Origin: Salipiger mangrovisoli
GTDB lineage: Bacteria; Pseudomonadota; Alphaproteobacteria; Rhodobacterales; Rhodobacteraceae
NCBI RefSeq assembly: GCF_015223355.1
Contig: NZ_JADFFK010000003.1
Coordinates: 186,001-250,000, forward strand
Length of the DNA stretch: 64,000 nt
Direction: 5' to 3'
Position 1 is the stretch's first letter, and every line of letters begins with the position of its first letter. A program made the translations under genes and the position numbers. Below the pieces are notes generated by a model. The model was given only the letters and a program-made list of their open reading frames with translations. It was not told where the DNA came from and did no database searches. This document shows positions 52,758-61,954 of the stretch, in pieces.

Positions 52758-54751
52758 GCGACCTCTCCCTTCGCTTCCGTTTCAGCGACTTTCGACGCCG
52801 GGATCCAGTGATCCTGATTGTAGTTGAAGGTATGCGCGATCACCGTCGCGATCATGCCGATGAACGAGATCGCGGCGAGCCACCAGATGTACCAGATCAT
52901 CGCGAAGCCGAAGACCAGGGCCATGGCGGCGACGATGACGCCGGTGGCCGTGTTGTTCGGCATGTGGATGTCCGTGTAGTTGGTCGACCACTTGAAGCCG
53001 TCCTGCTTCATCTTCCAGAAGGCGTCGCGGCCGGTGACCACGATGTCCTGCGGGAAGTTGTAGTTGGCGGGCGGCGACTGGGTTGCCCAGTCGAGGGTGC
53101 GCGCGTTCCACGGGTCATTGCCGACGGCCAGCTCCTTGCGGCGCAGGATCGAGACGGCGAAGTTGATGAAGCCGCAGGCGATGCCACAGGCGATCAGCAC
53201 CGCGCCGAAGGCGGCGATGATGAAGTAGATCTGCCACGCCTGGTCCATGTAGCTCTGCAGGCGGCGCGTCACGCCCATCAGGCCGAGCGCGTAGAGCGGC
53301 ATGAAGGCGAAGTAGAAGCCCACACACCAGAACCAGAAGGTGCGGCGTCCCCATTTGTCGTCCAGCTTGAAGCCGAAGGCCTTGGGCCACCAGAAGGTGA
53401 CGGCGGCATAGACCCCGAACACCACGCCGCCGATGATGACGTTGTGGAAGTGGGCGATGAGGAACAGCGTGTTGTGCAGCTGGAAGTCCACGGGCGGGAC
53501 GGCCAGCAGCACGCCGGTCATGCCGCCGATGGCGAAGGTGACGATGAAGCCGGTGGTCCAGAGCATCGGCACTTCGAAGCGCACGCGACCCTTGTACATG
53601 GTGAACAGCCAGTTGAAGACCTTCACCCCGGTGGGCACCGCGATGATCATCGTGGTGATGCCGAAGAAGGTGTTCACATTGGCGCCGGAGCCCATGGTGA
53701 AGAAGTGGTGCAGCCACACGACGAAGGACAGCACCATGATGCAGGCGGTCGCCCAGACCATGGTCTTGTAGCCGAACAGCGGCTTGCCCGAGAAGGTCGA
53801 CACGATTTCCGAGAACACGCCGAAGATCGGCAGGATCAGGATGTAGACCTCGGGGTGACCCCAGATCCAGATCAGGTTCACGTACATCATGGCGTTGCCG
53901 CCGAGATCGTTGGTGAAGAAGTGGAAGTCGAGGTAGCGGTCGAGCGTCAGCATGGTCAACGTGGCGGTCAGCACCGGGAAGGCCGCGACGATCAGCACGT
54001 TGGTGCAGAGCGTGGTCCAGGTGAAGACCGGCATGTCGAAGAGCTTCATACCCTTGGCGCGCATCTTGAAGATGGTCGCCAGCAGGTTCACGCCCGAAAG
54101 CGTCGTACCCACGCCGGCGATCTGCAGCGCCCAGAGGTAGTAGTCCACGCCGGGTCCGCTCGAGAAGGCCGATCCCGACAGGGGCGGGAAGGCCAGCCAG
54201 CCGACACGGGCGAATTCACCGATGAAGAGCGAGATGTTCACCAGCAGCGCGCCGGCCACCGTCATCCAGAACGAGAAGTTGTTCAGGAAGGGGAAGGCCA
54301 CGTCACGGGCGCCGATCTGCGTCGGCATGACGAAGTTCATGATGCCGGTGATGAAGGCCATCGCCACGAAGAAGATCATGATCACGCCGTGGGCGGTGAA
54401 GACCTGGTCGTAGTGGTGCGGGGGCAGGTAGCCCTCGGCGCCGCCGGCCGCCATGGCCTGCTGGGCGCGCATCATCAGCGCGTCGGCAAAGCCGCGGATG
54501 AACATGATGAAGCCGAGCACCATGTACATGATGCCGATCTTCTTGTGGTCGACGCTGGTGATCCAGTCACGCCAGAGCGGACCCCAGAGCTTGAAGTAGG
54601 TCATCAGCAGGACGGCCGCGATGCCGCCCAGCACGATGGCCGAGAAGGTGCCGACGAGGATCGGCTCGTGGTAGGGAATCCAGTCGAGGGTCAGGCGGCC
54701 GAAGATCGGCGACCAGGTCTCTGGGGCTTGGACATGGGCTTCAGTGGCCAT
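52754..54751 (-). CDS. cyoB: Cytochrome bo3 ubiquinol oxidase subunit I
   Basis: 665 residues from ATG 54751, with GGGAGCA upstream; an in-frame ATG at 54769 is less likely. It shows fifteen hydrophobic segments and the heme-copper centre motifs: [20 protein letters not shown] (CuB His and cross-linked Tyr), [10 protein letters not shown] and [10 protein letters not shown] (CuB/heme ligands). It starts 11 bases before the cyoA stop. It reduces oxygen to water with electrons from ubiquinol and pumps protons. Confidence 0.97.
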   Translation of the reverse strand: MATEAHVQAPETWSPIFGRLTLDWIPYHEPILVGTFSAIVLGGIAAVLLMTYFKLWGPLWRDWITSVDHKKIGIMYMVLGFIMFIRGFADALMMRAQQAMAAGGAEGYLPPHHYDQVFTAHGVIMIFFVAMAFITGIMNFVMPTQIGARDVAFPFLNNFSFWMTVAGALLVNISLFIGEFARVGWLAFPPLSGSAFSSGPGVDYYLWALQIAGVGTTLSGVNLLATIFKMRAKGMKLFDMPVFTWTTLCTNVLIVAAFPVLTATLTMLTLDRYLDFHFFTNDLGGNAMMYVNLIWIWGHPEVYILILPIFGVFSEIVSTFSGKPLFGYKTMVWATACIMVLSFVVWLHHFFTMGSGANVNTFFGITTMIIAVPTGVKVFNWLFTMYKGRVRFEVPMLWTTGFIVTFAIGGMTGVLLAVPPVDFQLHNTLFLIAHFHNVIIGGVVFGVYAAVTFWWPKAFGFKLDDKWGRRTFWFWCVGFYFAFMPLYALGLMGVTRRLQSYMDQAWQIYFIIAAFGAVLIACGIACGFINFAVSILRRKELAVGNDPWNARTLDWATQSPPANYNFPQDIVVTGRDAFWKMKQDGFKWSTNYTDIHMPNNTATGVIVAAMALVFGFAMIWYIWWLAAISFIGMIATVIAHTFNYNQDHWIPASKVAETEAKGEVA

Positions 54752-55823
54752 CGTGCGCTGCTCCCTCATGCGTGTTCATGGAAAGGGTTTCACCTTCCGC
54801 GTGGCCGCCGTGGGCCGGCGCGGAGGGGGTCGCCGGCACGCCGATCGGATTGCCGAAGCCGTCGATCGCGCGCTGGTCGTCGTATTGGTACTTGTGCTTG
54901 TCGGCGATGCCTTCGAGGCCGCCGCCACCCATCTCGTCCTGCATCATCATCTGATCCATGCAGACCTTGCCCTCGTCGACGCAGAGGCCGCGGATGCGGT
55001 CGAACAGCGTGTCGTCGATGCCGCTGTAGTACTGCACCGGGTTGGCCATCGAGGGGACCTCGAGGTCGAGATAGGCGTCACGCGACAGCTCGTCGTTCGA
55101 GGCGCGGGCCTTTTCGACCCATTGGTCGAAGTCGGCATCGCTCATCGCCAGCGTGTCGAAGTGCATTTCCGAGAAGCCGGGGCCCGAATAGTGCGCCGCC
55201 TGGCCGAAGTAGGTGCCTTCCTCATCGGCGATGAGGTGCAGCTTCGTTTCCATGCCGGCCATGGTGTAGATCATGCCGCCGAGCGCCGGGACCGAGAACG
55301 TGGTCATCACGGTCGAGGAGGTCAGGCGCAGGTTGATCGGACGGTTTGCGGGGACTGCGAGTTCGTTGACCGAGGCCACGCCCTGCTCGGGGTAGATGAA
55401 CAGCCATTTCCAGTCGAGCGAGACCACGTCCACTTCGATCGGCTCGCCGATCTCGGTTCCGATCTCTGCCGCGTCCAGCGGACGGTAGGGGTCGAGCCGG
55501 TGCGTGTAGATATAGGTGTAGACGCCGAGGATCGCGACGATGACGATCGGCACGCCCCACAGCACGTATTCGAGCCGGGTCGAGTGCGCCCAGTTGGGGG
55601 CGTAGTCGGACTGGTCGGGGCGGTCGGCGCGGTAGCGCAGCGGGAACCAGATGGCCATGAAAATGACCGGAATGATCACGATCAGCATGAGCAGGGTCGA
55701 GATGACCAGCAGGTCACGCTGCTCTGCCGCCACCCAGCCCGACGGTGCAAGCACGTCGTACTGGCATGCCGACAGGCTTGCGACCGCTCCCAGCAGGATC
55801 GGAATTTTGAACGATAGTCTCAA
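54741..55823 (-). CDS. cyoA: Cytochrome bo3 ubiquinol oxidase subunit II (lipoprotein)
   Basis: 360 residues. Lipoprotein signal with lipobox SLSAC at 16-20, two membrane helices, then a cupredoxin domain. The CuA cysteines of cytochrome c oxidases are missing: the corresponding segment reads [15 protein letters not shown], which marks it as a quinol oxidase. A C-terminal His-rich tail ([20 protein letters not shown]) is longer than in E. coli. It is the first gene of cyoABCD-SURF1; no cyoE is present. Confidence 0.96.
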   Translation of the reverse strand: MRLSFKIPILLGAVASLSACQYDVLAPSGWVAAEQRDLLVISTLLMLIVIIPVIFMAIWFPLRYRADRPDQSDYAPNWAHSTRLEYVLWGVPIVIVAILGVYTYIYTHRLDPYRPLDAAEIGTEIGEPIEVDVVSLDWKWLFIYPEQGVASVNELAVPANRPINLRLTSSTVMTTFSVPALGGMIYTMAGMETKLHLIADEEGTYFGQAAHYSGPGFSEMHFDTLAMSDADFDQWVEKARASNDELSRDAYLDLEVPSMANPVQYYSGIDDTLFDRIRGLCVDEGKVCMDQMMMQDEMGGGGLEGIADKHKYQYDDQRAIDGFGNPIGVPATPSAPAHGGHAEGETLSMNTHEGAAHDGH

Positions 55824-56378
55824 GTCAGCCTCGCAGGTCTTTCCGGATCGGCGGATGAGAGGAGGAGGCCGCTCCGGGAGAACAATTCGGGCGCACTCAG
55901 CACGGGCGCGTCCGTTACAGGTGGGTCGCGCGTAGAATGCTGCAGGCGCGAACCGAATAGGTCATTCCGTCGCACATGTTTGCCGATCAGCTTTGCGTGA
56001 CGGAACGTGCGGCGCCGCGACTCGCTCGCCGCGCGGGCCGGAGATAGACCGGGAAACTTCCGAGTTTCTAGGGAAATCATGCGGAAGCCCGCATCAATTT
56101 GCGTCGGGACGGGATCGCGGATCGGGGAGCGCTTCGCGGCTCCGCCTCGCGGTTGCTGGCAGGTTTGTTCAGGTGTGACACAAAAAGTTGAACAATCCGG
56201 CCCGTGGCTTGCGGCAGTTCGCTCATCGGCTGTGCGGCACCACGCTGCGGGGAGCCGCAAACGATCCGTTGCCGATCAGCAGGGATTCGGCCCCGCTTGG
56301 CGGCGCGCAGGAGATGCCCTACTGCTGGGTCCACCGGCTGTCGCAGGCCGGACGATCGTCCCAAGCCGGAGAGCGCAA
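55824..56378. other. 555-base gene-free region between cyoA and the hydratase gene
   Basis: This is the divergent upstream region. It contains a small GAAACT-TCCG-AGTTTC hairpin at 56054-56069 and an inverted repeat TTGTTCA (56165-56171) / TGAACAA (56189-56195) that encloses TGTGACACA. The latter is a candidate operator or promoter. I see no convincing small gene, tRNA or riboswitch. Confidence 0.5.
56165..56195. promoter_or_regulatory. Inverted repeat TTGTTCA / TGAACAA upstream of the hydratase gene
   Basis: A perfect 7-bp inverted repeat with a 17-base spacer containing TGTGACACA. A partly similar GTGAC-N-CA(A/G)AA word occurs in two other intergenic regions of the window (28995-29013 and 59971-59991). 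Confidence 0.35.
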
Positions 56379-57125
56379 ATGTCCGCCCCTACCCATCTGT
56401 CAGATTTTATTGCTGCATTGCAGCGTGCCCATGAGTCCGGGACGCGCATCGTCCCCGCTGCAAGCGAGATGGCGCTGCCCGCAAGCCGCGAAGACTGCCT
56501 TGCCGTGCAGGCGGCGGTTTCGCAGGCGCGCGGGGCCGTGGCGGGCTTCAAGGTCGCGGCCGGTGCCGGTGCGGTGGCTCCCGTCGTGGCTCCCATCGCC
56601 GCGGTGGACGTGGTGGCGGACGAGGGCAGCGCGACGGTGAGGGACCGGCTCGGGATCGAGCTCGAAATCGGCTTCGAGCTGCTCAAGCCGCTGCCCGGAC
56701 CGGGCCTGCCCGAGCCGGTCGCAGAGTATTTCGCGCCGCGCCCGGTGATCGAGCTGGTGGATACACGGCTTGGAGGCGAGGCCGCGGAGGTCCCGCTGCT
56801 GAAGCTGGCAGATATGCAGGTCAACGCGGGTCTTGTGGCGGGTGCTGCGCTCGCGGGCTGGGATGGCAGCGATTTCGGCACGGTCGAGGCGCGGCTGACG
56901 GCTGGCGAGACCGCGGTGCTGGACGGCGCCGCGACGGTTCCGGGTGGCTCGGCGCTGGCGAACCTGCGGCTCTTCTGCGAGGTGATCGGCGATCATTGCG
57001 GCGGTCTGCAACCGGGGCAGGTGGTGATCACCGGCTCGCTGTGCGGGCTGCCCTATTTCCCGGCCGGTACCGAGGTCTCGGGTGAGATCGCCGGTCTTGG
57101 CCGCGTGGCGGTGTCGCTGGTCTGA
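56379..57125 (+). CDS. 2-keto-4-pentenoate hydratase-like protein (FAH superfamily)
   Basis: 248 residues from ATG 56379, behind GGAGAG. The pattern GFKVAAGAG, RLGIELEIGFELLKPLPGPG, VIELVDTRLG, LKLADMQVNAGLVAG and PGQVVITGSLCGLPYFPAGT is that of MhpD/2-oxopent-4-enoate hydratases and the related 4-oxalocrotonate decarboxylases, which act on products of aromatic ring meta-cleavage. No ring-cleavage genes are adjacent, so this looks like an orphan member whose substrate is open. The shortened metal-binding loop (ELEIGFEL) is present. Confidence 0.83.
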   Translation: MSAPTHLSDFIAALQRAHESGTRIVPAASEMALPASREDCLAVQAAVSQARGAVAGFKVAAGAGAVAPVVAPIAAVDVVADEGSATVRDRLGIELEIGFELLKPLPGPGLPEPVAEYFAPRPVIELVDTRLGGEAAEVPLLKLADMQVNAGLVAGAALAGWDGSDFGTVEARLTAGETAVLDGAATVPGGSALANLRLFCEVIGDHCGGLQPGQVVITGSLCGLPYFPAGTEVSGEIAGLGRVAVSLV

Positions 57126-57151
57126 TCCCGGCACCGACCGCCCGCAGACAA

Positions 57152-57177
57152 AAAGGCCCGGCTCATGCCGGGCCTTT
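57152..57177. terminator. Bidirectional terminator between the hydratase and nlpD-like genes
   Basis: An 11-bp stem (AAAGGCCCGGC / GCCGGGCCTTT) with a TCAT loop, between converging genes. Confidence 0.87.
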
Positions 57178-57195
57178 CGTTTTGAAACGCTGTGC

Positions 57196-58386
57196 TCAGC
57201 GCAGGTAGCTCATCGGATCCACGCTCTCGAAGCCCTTACGGACCTCGAAGTGCAGGAAGGCCGGATCGGCGGCGCGCACCGAGCCGATTGTCTGGCCCCG
57301 GCTCACCGCGTCGCCCTTCTTGACCTGCAGCCCGTCGAGATGGGTGTAGATCGACAGAAGCTCGTCCGGGTGGCGGATCACGACGATCTGCACGTTCTCG
57401 GTGTTGCGCGTGATCGCGGCAACCGTGCCACTGGCGGCAGCCTTGACCGCGCTGCCCGCCGCAGCCGAGATATCGATGCCCTCGTTCTTGCCCTTCGCGT
57501 ATTCGCGAACGATCGAGCCGTTCACAGGCATGGCCATCAGCGCGTTCGAGCTGGCCTGACCGATGTCGGCCACCGGTTTCGCGGCAGCGGCGGTCGCCTT
57601 GGCCGCGCTGGTCTGGGCGGTCTTCGACGGCTCGTCCTGCGGCAGCGGCTGCGAGGCGGAGGGCGGCTGTGGCGTGGGCGATCCGCTGCCCGGAGACACG
57701 GTCACCGCCTCGGCTCGGGTGGCACGCTGCTCGACCACGGGGATGATCAGGTACTGGCCCTCGCGCAGGGCGAAACTGCCGTCGAGCCCGTTCCATTCCG
57801 CCAGCGACTTCGGCGTCACCCCGTAGAGACGGGCGACCGTATAGGCGGTCTCGCCACGCTGCACCTTGTGACGGATCGGCTCGACCCCGCCGGTCTGCGC
57901 CGCGGCACTGGTCTGCGCCGGGGCGAGGGTGGTCGTGGTCACCTCGGACGGGCGGGCCGTCGCCGGGGCGTTGTCGATGGCGTTGCCGGCGAGCGTCGCG
58001 ATATCGACCGCGCCGGGGGAAACCGCCACGCCGACCCGGCTTGGCAGCGCGAGGATCTCGCCGTCGCGCAGCGGATCATTGGGCTGCATGCCGTTGTAGC
58101 GCGCGACCTCGCCCGCGGCGAGCCCGACCCGATTTGCCACCGCCGCCACGGTGTCGCCGTTGCGGGCGACCGCGACCTGGTAGTTCGGGTAGGACAGCAC
58201 GCCGCGGGCATCGGGCATCGGCCGGTCGGCGGTGCTGGCAGACAGCGCGGCCTGCGACGTATCAAGCGAGCCGCCCATGCGGCCGCGCATGTCATAATCA
58301 AGCGGCCCGGAGCAGGCCGCCAGAAGGGCGGCCGCGGCCAGCGGCCCGGCAATGCGGGTGGCGGATTTGCGGAAAGCGTCGTCCAT
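57196..58386 (-). CDS. nlpD: LysM/LytM lipoprotein, NlpD-like, with degenerate catalytic site
   Basis: 396 residues from ATG 58386. A lipoprotein signal ends in LLAAC (about 21-25). Two LysM peptidoglycan-binding repeats (about 69-115 and 172-217) and a Ser/Ala/Pro-rich linker lead to a C-terminal LytM (M23) domain at about 300-396. The zinc motif HxxxD reads NEGID (Asn301, Asp305) and HxH reads FLH (Phe377, His379), so two metal ligands are missing and protease activity is unlikely. NlpD and EnvC are also degenerate and activate cell-wall amidases during division. It follows surE-pcm, as in E. coli surE-pcm-nlpD, but no rpoS follows. Confidence 0.88.
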   Translation of the reverse strand: MDDAFRKSATRIAGPLAAAALLAACSGPLDYDMRGRMGGSLDTSQAALSASTADRPMPDARGVLSYPNYQVAVARNGDTVAAVANRVGLAAGEVARYNGMQPNDPLRDGEILALPSRVGVAVSPGAVDIATLAGNAIDNAPATARPSEVTTTTLAPAQTSAAAQTGGVEPIRHKVQRGETAYTVARLYGVTPKSLAEWNGLDGSFALREGQYLIIPVVEQRATRAEAVTVSPGSGSPTPQPPSASQPLPQDEPSKTAQTSAAKATAAAAKPVADIGQASSNALMAMPVNGSIVREYAKGKNEGIDISAAAGSAVKAAASGTVAAITRNTENVQIVVIRHPDELLSIYTHLDGLQVKKGDAVSRGQTIGSVRAADPAFLHFEVRKGFESVDPMSYLR

Positions 58387-58449
58387 CTGTCTCGATCCTC
58401 GCCTGCGCCCCTTGTGCCGGGACGTCATATCAAAAGCCGCCCGAGGCGG

Positions 58450-59094
58450 TCAGCTCTCCTTGGCCAGACCTTCCACAAGCGGCACGAAGCGCACGGGGCG
58501 CAGTTCGTCATAGTCGAAGCCCTGTTCCGTGCGGGTCACCCGGATGAGGTGCTGCACGGTGTCGGACTGCCCGACGGGCAAGACCATGATACCGCCAATC
58601 CGCAGCTGGGCCAAGAGCGGGCCGGGCGGGTCTTCGGCGGCGGCGGTCACCAAGATGCGATCAAAGGGTGCCTGGTCCGGCAGGCCGAAGCTTCCATCGG
58701 CGGTGAACGCGGTGATATTTGAAAGATCGAGCGCGTCGAAAATCTTGCGGGCCTCGACCACGAGCCGCCGGTGCCGGTCGACGGTATAGACCCGCCGCGC
58801 CAGCTGGCTGAGGATCGCCGCCTGGTAGCCCGAGCCGGTGCCGACCTCGAGCACCTTGTCGCGGTTCGACACGTTCAGCGCCTGGGTCATCAGCCCGACG
58901 ACCGACGGCTGCGAGATGGTCTGCCCGCAGGGGATCGGCAGCGGCATGTCCTCATAGGCGCGATCGGTGAAATAGCCCTTCACGAAGAGCCCGCGATCGA
59001 TCTTCTCCATCGCCTCGAGCACGAGGCTGTCAGTCACGCCCCGCGAGCGCAGGGCAAAGAGCAGCTGCATCTTGGCTTCCGCGTCGAAACTCAT
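58450..59094 (-). CDS. pcm: Protein-L-isoaspartate O-methyltransferase
   Basis: 214 residues. The SAM-binding motif [20 protein letters not shown] (about 78-98) and the preceding [19 protein letters not shown], which covers the isoaspartyl substrate, are diagnostic. It methylates isoaspartyl residues in damaged proteins so that they can revert. Its start overlaps the surE stop (ATGA), and the nlpD-like gene follows 63 bases later. Confidence 0.94.
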   Translation of the reverse strand: MSFDAEAKMQLLFALRSRGVTDSLVLEAMEKIDRGLFVKGYFTDRAYEDMPLPIPCGQTISQPSVVGLMTQALNVSNRDKVLEVGTGSGYQAAILSQLARRVYTVDRHRRLVVEARKIFDALDLSNITAFTADGSFGLPDQAPFDRILVTAAAEDPPGPLLAQLRIGGIMVLPVGQSDTVQHLIRVTRTEQGFDYDELRPVRFVPLVEGLAKES

Positions 59095-59876
59095 TCAAAG
59101 GCCCCTTGCAGGGCCGCGAGCGCCGCGTGATCGGTCAGATCGGCGCGCATCGGGGTGACAGAGATGTAGCTGTCGAGGTTCACCGCCGCGTCGGTGCCCG
59201 CCGGCGCGGGCTGGCGCTGGTCACCGCCGCGGATCCACAGGAACCGGCGGCCCGAGGGCGAGAGGTGCGGCTCGACCGAGTAATTTGTCTCGGCGCGGCG
59301 TCCTTGCGGCACGACACGGGTGCCCTTGACCTCATCCGCGGGGCAGGGCGGGAAATTGACGTTCCAGAACAGCCGGTAGTCGCCATCGGATTCGGTGCCA
59401 GAGGCCAGAATGCGGCGGATCACCTCGACACCATGGGTCGCGGCGGTCTCGAAGGGGTTCTCGAGGTGGCGGGTGCGCGGGCCGAGGTACTGGGACAGCG
59501 CGATCGACGGCAGGCCCTGCAGCGCGCCTTCCATGGCGCCGCCGAGCGTGCCGGAATAGAGCGCATTCTCGGCCGAGTTGTTGCCGCGGTTCACGCCCGA
59601 GAGCACCAGGTCGGGCGGGCAGTCCTTCATCACGTCGTGCAGCCCGGCGAGCACGCAATCGGCCGGGCTGCCCTCGGCGGCCCAGCGGCGCGGTCCCATC
59701 TCGGCGATCATCATCGGGTGGGTGTAGCTGATGCAATGGCCGACCCCGGACTGCTCGAAGGCAGGGGCCACGGTCCAGACCTCGCCCTCGGGTCCGGCAA
59801 GCTCTTCGGCGATGGCGTGCAGCACCGTCAGCCCCGGAGCGTTGATGCCGTCGTCATTGGTGATCAGAATGCGCAT
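59091..59876 (-). CDS. surE: 5'/3'-nucleotidase SurE
   Basis: 261 residues. The metal site is in [20 protein letters not shown] (Asp8, Asp9) with [20 protein letters not shown] and [15 protein letters not shown] downstream, all typical of SurE. It dephosphorylates nucleoside monophosphates in the cytoplasm. First gene of surE-pcm-nlpD; translational overlap with pcm supports a conserved repair/stationary-phase unit. Confidence 0.95.
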   Translation of the reverse strand: MRILITNDDGINAPGLTVLHAIAEELAGPEGEVWTVAPAFEQSGVGHCISYTHPMMIAEMGPRRWAAEGSPADCVLAGLHDVMKDCPPDLVLSGVNRGNNSAENALYSGTLGGAMEGALQGLPSIALSQYLGPRTRHLENPFETAATHGVEVIRRILASGTESDGDYRLFWNVNFPPCPADEVKGTRVVPQGRRAETNYSVEPHLSPSGRRFLWIRGGDQRQPAPAGTDAAVNLDSYISVTPMRADLTDHAALAALQGAFE

Positions 59877-60096
59877 GGTGGGATCCCTGTTATGGAACTT
59901 CCATAGGCAATGGCCCGATGTGGAGCAAGGCGCAGCTGGACTGCAGGGCGCGGCTGATGCGATCTGGTCTCAGGTGTGACTCAGAAGTTGCGGCGCGCCG
60001 AAAATACCGCGCGCGATCACGTTGCACGGCAGAGGCTTCGCCCCGGCGAGGAACATGCTATCGTCTGTCACAGATCGGTTTTTTCGAGGTTTCCCG

Positions 60097-60792
60097 ATGC
60101 CGCCGCAGGCTCTCGTCATTCTAGTTCCCCTTGCGATCAAGGCGGTAATGACCGCGTTTTCTGTCCGGATGGAGTCGGTTGCGGGGCTACCGGTGCGCAC
60201 GGTGAACGATCTCAATCCGGCGATTCCCGAGCGCATATTCGCGGGGCGGAGCGGCGACGTCGGGCTGACCAACCCGCCCTACGTGAAGCAGCTGGTCGAC
60301 GCGGGGCTGGTCGATGCCGCCACGCACCGGGCGTTCGGACGGGTGCGGCTGGCGGTGGCGCGGCGCGCAGGCCACGGCGGCGAGGTGCTTGGCGAAACCG
60401 CGGCGATCGTCGATCTGCTGAAGGCAGCGCCGAGCATCGGCTACACTGGCGCCGGAACCAGCGGACGCACCTATCTCGGGGCGCTGTCACGGCTGGGGAT
60501 CGTCGAAACGGTCGCCCCGCAAAGCCGCCCGATGGGTGGCGGCGCGCCAGTGACGGCGGTGGCCGCCGGCGAGATCGCGTTTGCGGTGGCACCGCTGACC
60601 ACGATCCTGGCAAGTCCCGGCGTCGAGCCCGCGGCGATTTTCCCGGACGAACTGGGCACGCATATCGACATGTCGGTTTTTGTCACCCGGCAGGCGATGC
60701 CCGAGGCAATGTCAGTGCTGGAGTTCCTGACCTCGCAAGATCTCGATGACGAACTGGCCGCCGCCGGGGTGTCGCGCTTCGAGCTGGCCTGA
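60097..60792 (+). CDS. Orphan periplasmic-binding-protein-like domain, apparently cytoplasmic (ModA-like)
   Basis: 231 residues from ATG 60097 with GAGG upstream. It resembles class II binding proteins of the molybdate/ModA branch (VILVPLAIKAVMTAFSVRME at the N-terminus, APSIGYTGAGTSGRTYLGAL, GEIAFAVAPLTTILASPGVE, FPDELGTHIDMSVFVTRQA). There is no signal peptide: the N-terminus goes straight into the first strand. No permease or ATPase lies nearby. Such free-standing binding domains may act as ligand sensors. Substrate unknown; an oxyanion is only a family guess. Confidence 0.7.
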   Translation: MPPQALVILVPLAIKAVMTAFSVRMESVAGLPVRTVNDLNPAIPERIFAGRSGDVGLTNPPYVKQLVDAGLVDAATHRAFGRVRLAVARRAGHGGEVLGETAAIVDLLKAAPSIGYTGAGTSGRTYLGALSRLGIVETVAPQSRPMGGGAPVTAVAAGEIAFAVAPLTTILASPGVEPAAIFPDELGTHIDMSVFVTRQAMPEAMSVLEFLTSQDLDDELAAAGVSRFELA

Positions 60793-60814
60793 GCGCTCGC
60801 TCGAAGCCGCAGCG

Positions 60815-61462
60815 TCAGACGAGGCCGAGATCCCCCAGGAGCCGGGCCGCCTCGGCGTAAGGCGAAGCCAGCACGGTCTTGTCCTCGCCGGGGTGGAAGA
60901 CGACGCGCGTTGTGGTGTGCATCGGTTTCGGGCTGACGATCTCGACCCTGGGACCGGTCTTGCCGGTCTCGGCCTGCCAGCTTCGGGCCAGCGCGATCTG
61001 CGCGCCCTTGGTGGTGCCGTAGTGGCCGTAGAATTTCTGTCCGGCGTGGTCATCCTCGAAGAAGACGGCGCGACCCTCGGCCCCGAGCAGCGGGGTGATG
61101 TAGGGGATCAGCACGCCGGTCGCGGTCAGATTGGTTGCGATCGACTTCTGCCAGTCCTTCTGGTCGAGGTGGTTTGCCGGGGCCAGCGGCCCGGCGTGCA
61201 CGGCGGTGTGCAGCCAGAGCTGGATGCCGCCCCATCGGTCCCAGACCGAGCGACAGAGCTGCGCCATCGCCTCGGGCTTGGTGATGTCCATCGGGGCGAG
61301 CGTTGCCGCCCCGCCCTTGGCCTTGATGCGGTCGTCGAGATCCTCGAGCCCGCCGACGGTCCGACCGACGGCGACAATGTGGTAATCCGGCGCGAGCGCT
61401 TCGGCGAGGGCAAAGCCCAGCCCGCGCGAGGCTCCGGTGACAAGGGCGATCTTTTCACTCAT
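60815..61462 (-). CDS. Short-chain dehydrogenase/reductase family protein with altered active site
   Basis: 215 residues from ATG 61462. Cofactor motif TGASRGLG at 9-16, Asn111 (NLTATG) and the YxxxK pair Tyr148/Lys152 (GHYGTTKGAQ) are present. The segment where the catalytic serine is expected (usually ISS before the Tyr) reads VFFEDDHAGQK, with Asp at that place. NAD(P) binding is probably intact, but standard carbonyl chemistry is in doubt. Closest in style to YciK-type SDRs. It converges on the binding-protein gene and stands alone. Confidence 0.82.
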   Translation of the reverse strand: MSEKIALVTGASRGLGFALAEALAPDYHIVAVGRTVGGLEDLDDRIKAKGGAATLAPMDITKPEAMAQLCRSVWDRWGGIQLWLHTAVHAGPLAPANHLDQKDWQKSIATNLTATGVLIPYITPLLGAEGRAVFFEDDHAGQKFYGHYGTTKGAQIALARSWQAETGKTGPRVEIVSPKPMHTTTRVVFHPGEDKTVLASPYAEAARLLGDLGLV

Positions 61463-61540
61463 GACACGCCGTCTCGCCCGGACGCAGACGAATGTCAATT
61501 CGCCTGAGCTGCGGCAAGATGCAGCCGACGCGCGACCGTG

Positions 61541-61789
61541 TCACGGAAGCGCAATCCACTCCGCGGAGCCGCCCTTGGACAGCGCGATGCGGTCCTTGTC
61601 GATGGCCATGACTTTCTGGCTGCCGATCTGGGTGCCGATGCCGACGGTGACGACCTTGCCGTCAGGCAGACGAACGAGCGCGCGCGGCTCGCGGTCGGAG
61701 CCGCGAACGCCGAGCAGCGCGATTCCACGGGGCAGCGGCGCCTGGGTCGTGGCGCTCGACGCGACCTGCGGGGGGGTGGAATTCGCCAT
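61541..61789 (-). CDS. Small protein with PilP/GspC-like C-terminal segment, function unknown
   Basis: 82 residues from ATG 61789 behind AGGAGAT. An unstructured Ser/Thr/Pro/Gln N-terminus (MANSTPPQVASSATTQAPLP) is followed by a compact beta-type segment (IALLGVRGSDREPRALVRLP, then DGKVVTVGIGTQIGSQKVMA). The latter resembles the HR/PilP-like domains of pilus and type II secretion proteins, which usually sit in the periplasm, but there is no signal peptide or membrane segment here. Possible remnant or stand-alone adaptor. Function unassigned. Confidence 0.6.
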   Translation of the reverse strand: MANSTPPQVASSATTQAPLPRGIALLGVRGSDREPRALVRLPDGKVVTVGIGTQIGSQKVMAIDKDRIALSKGGSAEWIALP

Positions 61790-61920
61790 GACCAGATCTC
61801 CTTCGTTCGGCTGCGGTGGATTGCAGCCAGATAGGAAAGGGCTCCGGTGATAGGAAGGGGGGCGGCCGGTCACGTCGCCGTGCGTGCGCCGACGGAACAG
61901 GCCCGGCGGCGGAAAATGGC

Positions 61921-61944
61921 GCGCGCCTCGGCGAGGAGGCGCGC
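61921..61944 (-). terminator. purF terminator
   Basis: A 9-bp stem (GCGCGCCTC / GAGGCGCGC, allowing for the loop GGCGAG), 10 bases after the purF stop on the minus strand, followed there by TTTT after a few bases. Confidence 0.6.
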
Positions 61945-61954
61945 AGCGCTTGCG

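Noticed and set aside
52808-55234. 808-codon open frame opposite cyoB/cyoA
   Set aside because: Same reason: a mirror of well-identified oxidase genes, with a strongly biased composition (His, Asp, Glu, Gly, Arg) and no ribosome site of note.
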